Under the pieces are notes generated by a model that saw only the letters and a list, made by a program, of their open reading frames with translations, was not told the DNA's origin and did not search any database. DNA of 64,000 nucleotides from positions 60,451 through 124,450 of the forward strand of contig NZ_BCVC01000007.1 in assembly GCF_001591545.1 (NCBI RefSeq), in the 5' to 3' direction. Shown in pieces: positions 45,386-55,167 of the stretch. The translations under genes were made by a program, and so were the position numbers. Positions within the stretch are counted from its first letter, which is position 1. Each line of letters begins with the position of its first letter. The DNA comes from Lederbergia lenta NBRC 16444. GTDB taxonomy: Bacteria; Bacillota; Bacilli; Bacillales; Bacillaceae_C.

Positions 45386-46081
45386 TTTCGCTCCGCTCCT
45401 TAAAATAATTGTGAATTTTAAGGTAGCAAAGCCTATACTATCAACAATATCGACTATTTAATTCAGAAAGAAGTCCAACGGTGGTAACAAACTAGCTCCA
45501 TACAAACAACCGCTGTTGTTTATAATATAGACTTTGCATGGAGCTTTAAATACACGAAACCAAAAAGGGAATATCTACTATTCATTTTAATCCTCCTTGT
45601 AAAAGATCCTAGACATATAACAACTCTTCACTTCATATGTTAACACACTTTTCTGCAAATTAATGAAAGCCCTTTCCATGAACAAAATTTTAATTTATGT
45701 CCAAAGGCTTTGCTTTTTATAATAGAGGGATTCTCCTTTTAATTTATCTTTTTTAGGTTACATAACATTCAAATAAGGGTTGCTTAAATAAGTCTATGAC
45801 ATGAATATAGCCAAGCCTACTTAAAATTATTGATAAAAGAACCCACAACGGGGCGTCTAATTTTTTCTATTTGCGGATTTTTTTAAAATTTGATGCGGAC
45901 AAAGATAATTAAAAAATACTGCCAAGTAATTTCATACTCTTCTCTAAATTAAAGGATTATAAAATTGATTCAATTCTATTACTTTTTCCTACAATTCATT
46001 ATATCGTCCACTAAAAAGTTTAAGTAAGGAATCGTCGGCCATAAACCTTCTAACAAAGACCTGACAATGATTATAGTAAAA
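45386..46081. other. Gene-free interval with a structured leader
   Basis: No normal gene is present. Upstream of the CD3324 gene a 21-codon frame with AGGAGG (45520-45585, minus) is followed by a long hairpin with arms AGCTCCAT/ATGGAGCT and an inner AACAAC/GTTGTT (45491-45546). This could be a leader with attenuation. At about 45668-45717 a weaker hairpin with AAAGCC/GGCTTT arms is seen. The rest is AT-rich with no feature I can support. Confidence 0.45.
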
Positions 46082-46105
46082 AACACAGCTTCTTCAAAGC
46101 TGTGA
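46082..46105 (-). terminator. Terminator of the peptide-ABC-protease operon
   Basis: CACAGCTTT and GAAGCTGTG arms, minus strand, are followed by TTTTTTAC. The hairpin overlaps the stop codon of the last gene. Confidence 0.75.
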
Positions 46106-46375
46106 ATGGTGAGCTCTTCTTTTAAAAATATAATAAAATGAGATATTTAATAATGCACCAACTATACCAGATAGCAAGATACCGTAAATGGTTAATGTTC
46201 CGTACATTTCCTTTGAATTATTGACAATTTCACCAAGCTCTAATGAGAATAGTTGCATTTTTACGTTCATCGTTATATTCATAAAATCTAAGAGCATTGG
46301 AATAAAAATAACTAATAACGCATAAAGAAGAACAAATATAAAAAAACCTGTAGATACTTTTTTAAATACTTTCAT
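46094..46375 (-). CDS. Two-helix membrane protein, last gene of the peptide locus
   Basis: The 93-residue protein has helices at about residues 9-33 and 61-85 and a basic C-terminus (KRRAHH). No family is recognised. It overlaps the end of the M50-type protease gene by 14 bases and has GGAG upstream of its ATG, so it is expressed with it. Small two-helix membrane proteins in such loci are often immunity factors; that is inference. Confidence 0.6.
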   Translation of the reverse strand: MKVFKKVSTGFFIFVLLYALLVIFIPMLLDFMNITMNVKMQLFSLELGEIVNNSKEMYGTLTIYGILLSGIVGALLNISFYYIFKRRAHHSQL

Positions 46376-46859
46376 GCTTTTTTCGACTCCTTATTATATT
46401 TTTTAGTATATTTTCACCATCTTGCAATGTTGGATAATAATTCACGATATGAAAGCAGTAGACAAGCCCGATTAGTAGATTGGCTTTTATGACAGCAACT
46501 CCTACGAATAAACAAATTGCTGGCCCTGAAAAGGCAATAATTATATTTTGCAACCTCGAAATTTCCTTTGTCACAATCGACAATTCAAAAAGACTTGACT
46601 TAATAATGAAAAATTGCCTACATTTTGTAAACAGAAGATATGGAATGAGATGTCCAAACTCATGTAAAACCATACTTAATATAAAGTTCCCGTAAATCAT
46701 TAAGAATAAGTTTCCTAAAAAAGAATTTGCGAATAGAACTAAAATCATAAATACCGCCAAACAAAATAACATATGGAAAACTAAAAAATTTCTCATTCCA
46801 TAAAGAACGTTAGTGACTAGAATAATGTTGAATTTCCTTGGGTTTACCTCCGTAATCAT
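46362..46859 (-). CDS. M50-type (site-2-protease-like) membrane metalloprotease
   Basis: From the ATG at 46859, one base after the permease stop, the protein has 165 residues and about four membrane helices. The zinc-binding motif is H66-E-F-G-H70 inside a helix. A later helix has N140-YYP-TLQ-D147-G, matching the NxxPxxxxDG third-ligand motif of intramembrane metalloproteases, and SGPAI at 111-115 matches the conserved glycine-rich segment before it. Such proteases cut single-pass membrane proteins within the bilayer. B. subtilis YydH is a comparable M50-type enzyme encoded beside an ABC transporter and a peptide gene. The small precursor upstream in this operon is the natural candidate substrate. 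Confidence 0.75.
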   Translation of the reverse strand: MITEVNPRKFNIILVTNVLYGMRNFLVFHMLFCLAVFMILVLFANSFLGNLFLMIYGNFILSMVLHEFGHLIPYLLFTKCRQFFIIKSSLFELSIVTKEISRLQNIIIAFSGPAICLFVGVAVIKANLLIGLVYCFHIVNYYPTLQDGENILKNIIRSRKKHESI

Positions 46860-46860
46860 C

Positions 46861-48297
46861 TTATTTATGAACTCCCACTGAAACTCTTTTAATGACAATG
46901 GGGGAAAGGATGAAAAGAAAGAAACAAAGCATTACTAAATATTTAATTTCGTAAATTCCCAAAGAGTTCATTGTATAGGTTAAGGTGAAATATAGAATGA
47001 ATAGAAGGATTAACCCTAGCCCCTCTTGCAGTCCAGAGTTTTTGTCAGAAGGTAAAAATGTTCCAACAAGAAAAGCAAGTATTGTAAAGAGCGAAATTTC
47101 AATAAACAATACTAAATGAATCGCAGATTGATCTAAACCAAATAATGAATGGAGAATAAAGTACGTACCCGCTAAAAGGAGCGATAAAACAAGATAGAAT
47201 GTCATTTTTATAATGATAAAATAATCATATTTAGTTGGTAATAAATAAATTAGATTTTCCTTCTTATAATCCCTTGAATTAGCGACTAATGGAAGCAAAA
47301 TGACAATTTCAATCACAAACATAGGTATAAACTGCGAAATCATTAGCAATTCATTATTCTCCGGGTTTTTTAGAGCGACCCAATTGAGTAGTAAAAGACA
47401 TAAAAATAAAAAGTAAATAGTCAGAATTCGGTGATAATCTCGAACAACTCTTTTAAACTCTAATACAACAACATTTAAAGGAAAGAATTTCGAAAACGGA
47501 ATGAATAGAAATGCAGTGGATCCATTTTGTAATGGTTTCTTTTGAATAAAACTAATAATATAAAATAGGAATAAAATAATAACAGATAATAGAATAATCG
47601 GTAAGCAATTAAATAATGTTGCAAGAGTATCTCCTTCTACAAAAATATTTTTTGTCGCTATTCCGTAGAAATTGGTTTCTTTTAAAATCTGATAGTATAT
47701 ATAGCCACATCCAATTATCATCGAAAAAAATAATGGTTCATGTAGATACTCTTTTCTAAGTTTATGCGCAATAAATTCTGACATATTATTAAAAAAGTAA
47801 ACATTTATAAATGAAAAGAAAATCGCATTACAATTCATTAATAGAAAGATGGTCAGAAAAAGAAAATCTAGTAAAATATATTCATTCATGGATTGAATAA
47901 ATAGATAGATATATGTTGGCGTATATACTGCGCAAACAAACCCCATTATTAAGCAGATAAATGGTATTAACTCAATCATTAGCAGTTGGTAATTAGCCAT
48001 CGGCAAAATCCGCAATAAATTTGACCGATTAAAATTATTCTTAAAGATAAAGAACAATAGTAAAGCTATCATTAGCGAAAATAAATTTGAAGCAAGCAGG
48101 CTTTGAGATAGTATTTGGTTCACAACCAGATTATCTCCTACCTCTTTAATCATTAGAATATTTTCATTTGTAATTTTAATAGATGCAATGGTAATAATGG
48201 TAATAAATAAAATAGGAAAAACGATAAAAATAGGATTTTTCCTTAGTTGGTGTATTAATTTATTTTTCCATATTTTTAAATATAGAGTGTTAAGCAT
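46861..48297 (-). CDS. ABC transporter permease of the peptide locus
   Basis: From the ATG at 48297, which overlaps the ATPase stop, the protein has 478 residues and about twelve hydrophobic segments with no soluble domain. It is an ABC-2-like permease of no close named family. It is followed one base later by the protease gene. With the single ATPase encoded upstream it would form an exporter, either to secrete or remove the peptide or to protect the cell from it. The frame is open to 48309, but that ATG is too close to the ribosome binding site. Confidence 0.7.
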   Translation of the reverse strand: MLNTLYLKIWKNKLIHQLRKNPIFIVFPILFITIITIASIKITNENILMIKEVGDNLVVNQILSQSLLASNLFSLMIALLLFFIFKNNFNRSNLLRILPMANYQLLMIELIPFICLIMGFVCAVYTPTYIYLFIQSMNEYILLDFLFLTIFLLMNCNAIFFSFINVYFFNNMSEFIAHKLRKEYLHEPLFFSMIIGCGYIYYQILKETNFYGIATKNIFVEGDTLATLFNCLPIILLSVIILFLFYIISFIQKKPLQNGSTAFLFIPFSKFFPLNVVVLEFKRVVRDYHRILTIYFLFLCLLLLNWVALKNPENNELLMISQFIPMFVIEIVILLPLVANSRDYKKENLIYLLPTKYDYFIIIKMTFYLVLSLLLAGTYFILHSLFGLDQSAIHLVLFIEISLFTILAFLVGTFLPSDKNSGLQEGLGLILLFILYFTLTYTMNSLGIYEIKYLVMLCFFLFILSPIVIKRVSVGVHK

Positions 48298-49057
48298 AAT
48301 TGAATACATTCCTTATACTTTGTAATTTTTGTGAATCCAAGTTAACTTTTATATAGGCTTCTTCAAGATTTTTCACCTGGAGTTCTTTAAGCATATGCTG
48401 TTTAAGTCCACTAATTTTTATCTCACCTTTTTTTATAATTGTAATGCTATCACTTATATTTTCAGCAAACTCTAAGTTATGTGTACTTAACAAGATTGCT
48501 GTTCCTAAATCACGCAGCGTCTTAATTAATTCTTTAAAGGTGATAATCATATCCGGGTCCAAACCATTTGTAGGTTCATCAATAATGAGTATTTCTGGAT
48601 TATGGATAATTCCAGAAATAATTTGTACCTTCCGTCTCATTCCATGCGAATAGGTTTTTAGTAGATTATTTCTAAATGAATATAAATCTAGTATATCCAT
48701 TAGATGGTTTGTTATATTATCGAAGTCCTTTTTGGGGATTTTCCTCACCTTACCTAAAAAGTTTAAATACTCCATTGCTGTAAGATCATCAAACAACTCA
48801 TCATCATCTGGTATAAACCCTAGCTTACTTTTATAGTAATTGTAATCTTCCTTAATATTCTTTCCTTTAAATAAAATTTCTCCATTAATCTTTTCCTCTA
48901 GACCAAGGATTGTTCTTATTGCAGTAGTTTTTCCAGCACCATTATGACCTAGTAATGTGCTAATGTGTGCATTTTTTAATGTAATCGAAAAATCCTTGAG
49001 TATTGGTTTGCCATGATAAGCCTTGTTCAAATCTACTACTTGTAATATTTCATTCAT
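48290..49057 (-). CDS. ABC transporter ATPase of the peptide locus
   Basis: This 255-residue ATPase has Walker A GHNGAGKTT (37-45), a divergent signature YSHGMRRK (136-143), Walker B ILIIDEP (156-162) followed by the D-loop TNGLDP, and the H-loop STHNLE. It belongs to the DrrA/CcmA-like group common in bacteriocin immunity and export loci. ATG 49057 has GGTGG upstream. It overlaps the permease start and is separated from the precursor gene by a strong hairpin. Confidence 0.85.
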   Translation of the reverse strand: MNEILQVVDLNKAYHGKPILKDFSITLKNAHISTLLGHNGAGKTTAIRTILGLEEKINGEILFKGKNIKEDYNYYKSKLGFIPDDDELFDDLTAMEYLNFLGKVRKIPKKDFDNITNHLMDILDLYSFRNNLLKTYSHGMRRKVQIISGIIHNPEILIIDEPTNGLDPDMIITFKELIKTLRDLGTAILLSTHNLEFAENISDSITIIKKGEIKISGLKQHMLKELQVKNLEEAYIKVNLDSQKLQSIRNVFNYA

Positions 49058-49080
49058 CTTTTCTCATCCACCTTTTGATC

Positions 49081-49113
49081 CTGCACAAGCCGTATTTTTT
49101 TTGGCTTGTGCAG
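49081..49113. repeat. Hairpin between precursor and ABC genes
   Basis: CTGCACAAGCC and GGCTTGTGCAG are exact complements around an 11-base loop. On the operon strand no T run follows, so it looks like a partial terminator or an RNA-stabilising element that would favour the precursor transcript over the downstream genes. Confidence 0.75.
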
Positions 49114-49120
49114 AATATTG

Positions 49121-49333
49121 CTATTTCCAACAACCAATTTTGTAGGAAGTACCTGTCTTCGTCACATTTTGATTCCCTGCGAAGTTAAACCCTTTTGATG
49201 TACAATAAAAAGCATAGGCAAAAACTAATAAAATGATTAAAACAATGATAAATACGAGAGCACCCTTATTTTCTTGCAGTTTATAAAATTGATTCATCAT
49301 TTTATACGCTGCTAAGTCTAGCATGTTAGTCAT
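49121..49333 (-). CDS. Membrane-anchored peptide precursor with cationic two-cysteine tail
   Basis: The 70-residue protein has a hydrophilic N-terminus of about 24 residues, a single strong membrane helix at about 25-43 (GALVFIIVLIILLVFAYAF), and a 27-residue tail beginning C44-TSKGFN and ending IGC68-WK. The tail has four lysines, no acidic residue and two cysteines 24 residues apart, enough for a disulfide loop. No cleavable signal peptide or double-glycine leader is present. It precedes ABC transporter and M50 protease genes. I infer a peptide bacteriocin, toxin or pheromone precursor cut inside its membrane helix. I recognise no known family. Its ribosome binding site contains a run of eight G. 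Confidence 0.7.
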   Translation of the reverse strand: MTNMLDLAAYKMMNQFYKLQENKGALVFIIVLIILLVFAYAFYCTSKGFNFAGNQNVTKTGTSYKIGCWK

Positions 49334-49340
49334 TTTTTCA

Positions 49341-49348
49341 CCCCCCCC
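49341..49348 (-). repeat. Run of eight G in the ribosome binding site of the precursor gene
   Basis: Eight C on the plus strand are eight G on the coding strand, forming most of the Shine-Dalgarno sequence seven bases before the ATG. Homopolymer runs of this length can change by slippage and would shift spacing and strength of the site. Confidence 0.8.
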
Positions 49349-49440
49349 TTCAAAGTTCTTAACATACAGCAGCAGGATAACTTTAACTAAATATGGGAAA
49401 TCCTACTAATTCCAGTGTACAGGCTACTTCTATTACCTTA

Positions 49441-49485
49441 AAGGGGGGAAAATTTACCCCTGTTCAAATCGTAGGGGAATATGTA
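49441..49485. promoter_or_regulatory. Candidate regulatory region of the precursor gene
   Basis: Short G and C runs alternate here: GGGGGG, then ACCCC, then GGGG about ten bases later, giving CCCCT/AGGGG-type inverted repeats, about 110-150 bases upstream of the precursor ATG. The neighbouring gene encodes a LuxR/NarL-type response regulator, which bind imperfect inverted repeats. This is a weak call from symmetry and position. Confidence 0.35.
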
Positions 49486-49563
49486 TAATTGTAATTTTCT
49501 GAATACAGACTTCGAGTTAATTCAATCCTTTTAAAGTACGCTAAGGGATTCACACACAATTTC

Positions 49564-50142
49564 TTACTTTATTTTACTTTTAATAGTTCTAATCTGTTTT
49601 TTTACAGTTTCCGTAGATTTGTATAGTTTTTGGGATATTTGTCGATTGTTAAATCCCTGTTCTTTTAAAGAATAAACTTCACGTTCTGCTGGTGATAACA
49701 CTTTTACTTTTCTTTCTCTCCTGAGTTCGTCAATCAGCACGGTTGATATATCTGATCGTATACAAATCTTATCTTGATATGCTTCTCTAATCACTTTAGG
49801 TATGTCTCTGTATGATTCCTTTGTAACATAATTCGCCGCTCCAATATCAAATGATCTAAGAATGATTTCTTTTTCTACTAAGGAAGTAACAAAGATAATT
49901 TTCTGTATTCCACTGTGTAATAGCTTACTAGCAATCTCAAGACCACATACCTTATCCCCATTTTCTACAAGTGTCACATCCATTAGGACAATATCAATCT
50001 CCTTGCATAGGTCTTTTAATACGCCCGCTTTTGTACTAATCTGCTCGATAACTTCCATATCATTTTCTTTACCAATACAGTTTGATAGAACTTTCATCCA
50101 ACTCTGGTCATTTTCAACTATCATAACCCTAATTTTCCCCAT
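49564..50142 (-). CDS. Orphan LuxR/NarL-family response regulator
   Basis: The 192-residue protein has a receiver domain (RVMIVEND at the start, phospho-acceptor D55 in IDIVLMDVTL, T in FVTSL, K in YVTKES) and a C-terminal LuxR helix-turn-helix (SPAEREVYSLKEQGFNNRQISQKLYKSTETVKKQ). The second acidic-pocket residue is in a E-N-D arrangement, so phosphorylation is plausible. No histidine kinase gene is in the window. It lies about 230 bases upstream of the peptide precursor and on the same strand, so it probably controls it. Confidence 0.85.
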   Translation of the reverse strand: MGKIRVMIVENDQSWMKVLSNCIGKENDMEVIEQISTKAGVLKDLCKEIDIVLMDVTLVENGDKVCGLEIASKLLHSGIQKIIFVTSLVEKEIILRSFDIGAANYVTKESYRDIPKVIREAYQDKICIRSDISTVLIDELRRERKVKVLSPAEREVYSLKEQGFNNRQISQKLYKSTETVKKQIRTIKSKIK

Positions 50143-50744
50143 TATCTGATCACCCCCATTAGATTGGAATAACTATTGAGTGTTGATTAAAATTATTCTA
50201 CCCTCTTTATAGTAATGTCGTAATATGTATGGACATCAAAATTCTCCCATCATCTTTATAAGGGGATTTTACCAAATATAGGAACATTTAAATATCATAC
50301 AAAGGTCATGAAATCGGTAAACTTAGAAGTTTAGAGGGATAAGGGGATGTTCTTTTCCAGTAAAATACGAATCGACTATTAGTCCCGAAAATAGTACGAG
50401 AATGTCATTCGATTCAATGAAATTTTAATTTATTTTGGTTTATGTCTATGCTTTTGAAATGTGCTAGTAATTTACTAATACATTTTCCTATTAGGCTGAT
50501 TAAAGGGCAGCAATTTGTGTCCTGTCGGAATTTTACCGAATGAAGAGTCGAAAGGAGCATAAAAAAGTTTATTACGAGGTAATAAAGCGAATAGGTGATA
50601 TTTACTTTAACTAAGATTTTATTTTTGCCAAAATGGAACGACAATACGCCTATCCTATTGTGATTAAGAACGTTCGAGACCGAATAAAAAGGCTACTTGC
50701 TATCCGCGGGTTTAAAGATGGTGATTCTAACTTTTAATGCAGGG
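50143..50744. other. Gene-free interval with a broken short frame
   Basis: No intact gene is seen. On the plus strand a frame from ATG 50540 runs 65 codons to a stop at 50735 but has TAA at codon 25; the second part reads KMERQYAYPIVIKNVRDRI. It may be a decayed gene of the same mobile element as the adjoining DUF927 remnant. I cannot identify it. Confidence 0.35.
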
Positions 50745-51450
50745 ATGGGCAAGGCTGATGAGTTTACAGACAGCCACTGATTGCCCGGCTACCCTCTATA
50801 TTTCCACGTAACTTACCTTTACCGTTGGCGAACTGGTAAATCATGTTTTGGAACTCATGCGATGCGGCTTGTCCGATGTATTGGTGTCATCCAAAATTAA
50901 CGGGAAGGCATTTAAAAAACCTGCAAGACGTTCTATCCCTACTTTAGTTGCGGACAGGGTACCCATATACTCTTTTGGCACTCCCCAGACACTAGCACAC
51001 GCCTTCTGAACGGTTGTCTTGCCGTTCGTAGAGGAACCCGGATACCGGATATGTCTACAACTATTGGTGACAGGTTGAACTCTTTGAACAGTATAGACGC
51101 AAAGGAAGAGGCTATTGCAAAGGCTGCACCTGTATTATGCCGAAACGGTGTAAAGATTGAATCCACCCATCGCTGAGCCGTGCCGAGTTCCTTAAAGGCA
51201 TTCAATCTTTCTTGCTCTCCTTCTCCTGGCGCAACTACACGGTATTTTCTTTCTAATAAAGGATGGATTAAATGGTCTCCCAAATATCCTAGACGACTCA
51301 CCACCATTGATTTTCTTACCTGATTAATTGTCAGGAACAAATCAAAATACTCGATGAGATGCCGCCCATAAAATGAGAGTGTGTAATATCGTGTAGGTAC
51401 TTTCTCTACAAGCGGAGCAAGGTGTCCTTCACCTTCCTATTTATCACTGT
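50745..51450 (-). pseudogene. Decayed DUF927 (primase/helicase-like) gene
   Basis: Pieces of one protein appear in different frames of the minus strand: RYYTLSFYGRHLIEYFD, then LFLTINQVRKSMVVSRLGYL, AQRWVDSIF and SPIVVDISG, then after a frameshift near 51035 SSTNGKTTVQKACASVWGV (a Walker A-like GKTT) and LILDDTNTS, then after a second shift MIYQFANGKGKLRG. This order is the DUF927 pattern found in phage and mobile-element replication proteins. The largest intact frame is 133 codons (50939-51340). It is clearly non-functional. Confidence 0.65.
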
Positions 51451-51516
51451 AAATATTATAGATGACGCCTTGAATATCCAGCTGATATGCCTGAGTGTGA
51501 TTGGAATCTCTCTTAA

Positions 51517-52359
51517 CTAGTTCTTATTAATTTCGCGTTTGTTTAAATGCAGAACAGGACGATGGTTATCGGGAAAAATTTGCTGAAATGCTTGAATTTG
51601 TTCTTTTGACATTTCAATCGGCTTTTCAAAAACAACCCATTTTACTTCTTCTGTACAAGGTGGCGTCGTTAATGAACCATTGTATTGGAAAAATGTTTGA
51701 TCTGAAGGGAGTAAGGTTTGTAAATTAACAGGTTCTTTTATTAAAGTATCTTTTTCTGTTTCAACCTTCGGTAATACATCCCAAACAGGTGCTAGTTTTT
51801 CATTTTCTTTTCCTTCTTGAATCATCACACCAAGGACAGCAAGCTTGCCGGTCGCATCTTGGTGTACAAGATGCAGTTCCATATCAAAGTTTTGATTATT
51901 AAATTGATGCTCGCTTGGTGTATGGAAATGAAATTGAACAAGTTTGTATTCCTTTCCTTCAACGACAATGCTGTTACTTGGTGTTACGGCGTTAGCCAGC
52001 ACTGTATGACCATTATTGACTATTGAAAATGGTGTTGGTTTATATTGAATTTCGATGTTTTCTAATTTTTCACTTGTTTTCACCTGAGAGAATTCGATAT
52101 TGATGGGTGATTGTTCATTTCCTTGGATACAGGCTGAGAATAAAGGATCCAATTCCCCCCAATGTTCAGGTCCTGTTTCTCCTTCGTAAGACCATTGAGC
52201 AGTGGGTTTCTCAGATGACTCTGCTGCATTGTTTTCTTTAGTGTCAGTTACTTCTTCTTTTTTTGATGTAGTTGTTGTTTCCTTCGTCTGTTCGGAGCAA
52301 GCCCCCAGTAAAAAGATTAAAGATACAACTAGAAATGGATACACAAGATACTTTTTCAA
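51517..52359 (-). CDS. Alpha-type carbonic anhydrase lipoprotein
   Basis: This 280-residue precursor has a lipoprotein signal peptide ending LLGAC (C21). The alpha-carbonic anhydrase domain has SPINIEF, zinc ligands in QFHFHTPSEH and MELHLVH, and the SLTTPPCTE substrate-pocket motif. It interconverts CO2 and bicarbonate on the outer face of the membrane. It lies alone between the DUF927 remnant and groEL. Confidence 0.93.
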   Translation of the reverse strand: MKKYLVYPFLVVSLIFLLGACSEQTKETTTTSKKEEVTDTKENNAAESSEKPTAQWSYEGETGPEHWGELDPLFSACIQGNEQSPINIEFSQVKTSEKLENIEIQYKPTPFSIVNNGHTVLANAVTPSNSIVVEGKEYKLVQFHFHTPSEHQFNNQNFDMELHLVHQDATGKLAVLGVMIQEGKENEKLAPVWDVLPKVETEKDTLIKEPVNLQTLLPSDQTFFQYNGSLTTPPCTEEVKWVVFEKPIEMSKEQIQAFQQIFPDNHRPVLHLNKREINKN

Positions 52360-52732
52360 TTTGATAAATTCACTACTCCTTATTTTTTATATCACTTGCA
52401 TATAAAACACTACTAAAACTCTCAAAAAACACAAAACAATATTTTCCAAAAACCCCCTATCCCCCCTAATATCGTTAATTTATACTATATGTTTACAGAA
52501 AAGGAGGCTAAAAATGTGAATTATCTCTCGGTACTTAATGACTAGTTTTTATTTTAATAAAAAGCATTTTTTGTTTCTAGATTCATAGGGGAAAGATAAA
52601 TACATGGAATTGAAAACCACTTTTTAATCCCCCTTTTTAAAATATAATTTTTGTTTTTCCAGCTTCTAGCCATGTCTTTTTCGCACTATATAGATTGACT
52701 TTGTTGTTGGATCCAAATTTTGTCGTAGTATG

Positions 52733-52835
52733 AGGACTAGAAAAAAGGCCTCTCAACAATTCAGTGAATTGATGAAAGACCTTCATATTTAGAGTGATTT
52801 ACTGGCGACCACGGTATGATAAAAGTTGATCTAAC
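52733..52835. repeat. Dispersed repeat, copy 2 (also the probable groEL terminator)
   Basis: It shares ordered blocks with 12651-12732 (see that entry). On the minus strand it folds into a 16-bp hairpin (GGTCTTTCATCAATTC against GAATTGTTGAGAGGCC) followed by TTTTTTC, about 90-130 bases after the groEL stop, so it can terminate groESL. The rest of 52360-52865 shows no gene. Confidence 0.7.
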
Positions 52836-52865
52836 CCTTAGTATATCAGGGGTTTAGAGTTTTCC

Positions 52866-54503
<1,638 letters not shown>

Positions 54504-54542
54504 TTAAAATGACCTCCTCATCGTTTTTGAAATGAATAATTA

Positions 54543-54827
54543 TTATCCAATAACAGCCAATATGTCAGATTCACGTAGAATCAAGTATTCTGTTCCTTCG
54601 TATTTCACTTCAGTTCCACTGTATTTAGAGAAGATAATATTATCGCCTTCTGATACCTCAAGAGCAACACGTTCGCCATTGTCTAAAACTCTGCCAGTAC
54701 CAACAGCAACGATTTTACCTTCTTGCGGTTTTTCTTTTGCTGAATCTGGTAGTACGATACCGCTTGCTGTTTTTTCTTCTGTTTCTACAAGCTCAATAAT
54801 GACGCGATCACCTAATGGTTTTAACAA
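54543..54827 (-). CDS. groES: Co-chaperonin GroES (Hsp10)
   Basis: The start at TTG 54827 has GGGAGG nine bases upstream and gives 94 residues beginning [15 protein letters not shown], as in B. subtilis GroES. The roof and mobile-loop segments [19 protein letters not shown] are intact. The frame is open to 54836, but that TTG is too close to the ribosome binding site. Confidence 0.97.
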   Translation of the reverse strand: MLKPLGDRVIIELVETEEKTASGIVLPDSAKEKPQEGKIVAVGTGRVLDNGERVALEVSEGDNIIFSKYSGTEVKYEGTEYLILRESDILAVIG

Positions 54828-54867
54828 GTGAAACAACCTCCCTAAATATATATGTAGTTATTTTTTA

Positions 54868-54894
54868 TTAGCACTCTATCACATTGAGTGCTAA
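54868..54894. promoter_or_regulatory. CIRCE element
   Basis: TTAGCACTC, nine bases, GAGTGCTAA: a perfect CIRCE inverted repeat, the binding site of HrcA. It lies between the promoter and groES. Confidence 0.97.
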
Positions 54895-54904
54895 CACAAT
54901 TATT

Positions 54905-54933
54905 ATAATAGTAAATTCGGTAAAATATTGCAA
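54905..54933 (-). promoter_or_regulatory. groESL promoter
   Basis: On the minus strand TTGCAA (54933-54928) and TATTAT (54910-54905) are 17 bases apart, a good SigA-type promoter. Transcription would start within the CIRCE element. Confidence 0.75.
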
Positions 54934-55167
54934 GTCTCCTGCATTATTTTCAATAATATTCTTTCGGCAAATTTCTACATAATCTATTTTCTGGATGCGC
55001 TATCTTCATTCTCCCAAAGCACTCTTATTAGAAACGACGCATACATGCACAGTTTTATTAGGCCTTTATTCATTGAGTAAAAGTCTTCCCGATTGAATGC
55101 TCTCTTGATTATTAGTAATATAAAGATTGTCTTACTTTATATATGTCAGGAAGGAACATATTACCTT

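Noticed and set aside
49121..49333. Precursor as a lanthipeptide or sactipeptide
   Set aside because: No LanB, LanC, LanM or radical-SAM gene is nearby, and the tail has only two cysteines.
50414..50644. 76-codon minus-strand frame
   Set aside because: No ribosome binding site and low-complexity composition; it overlaps a better, though broken, plus-strand frame.
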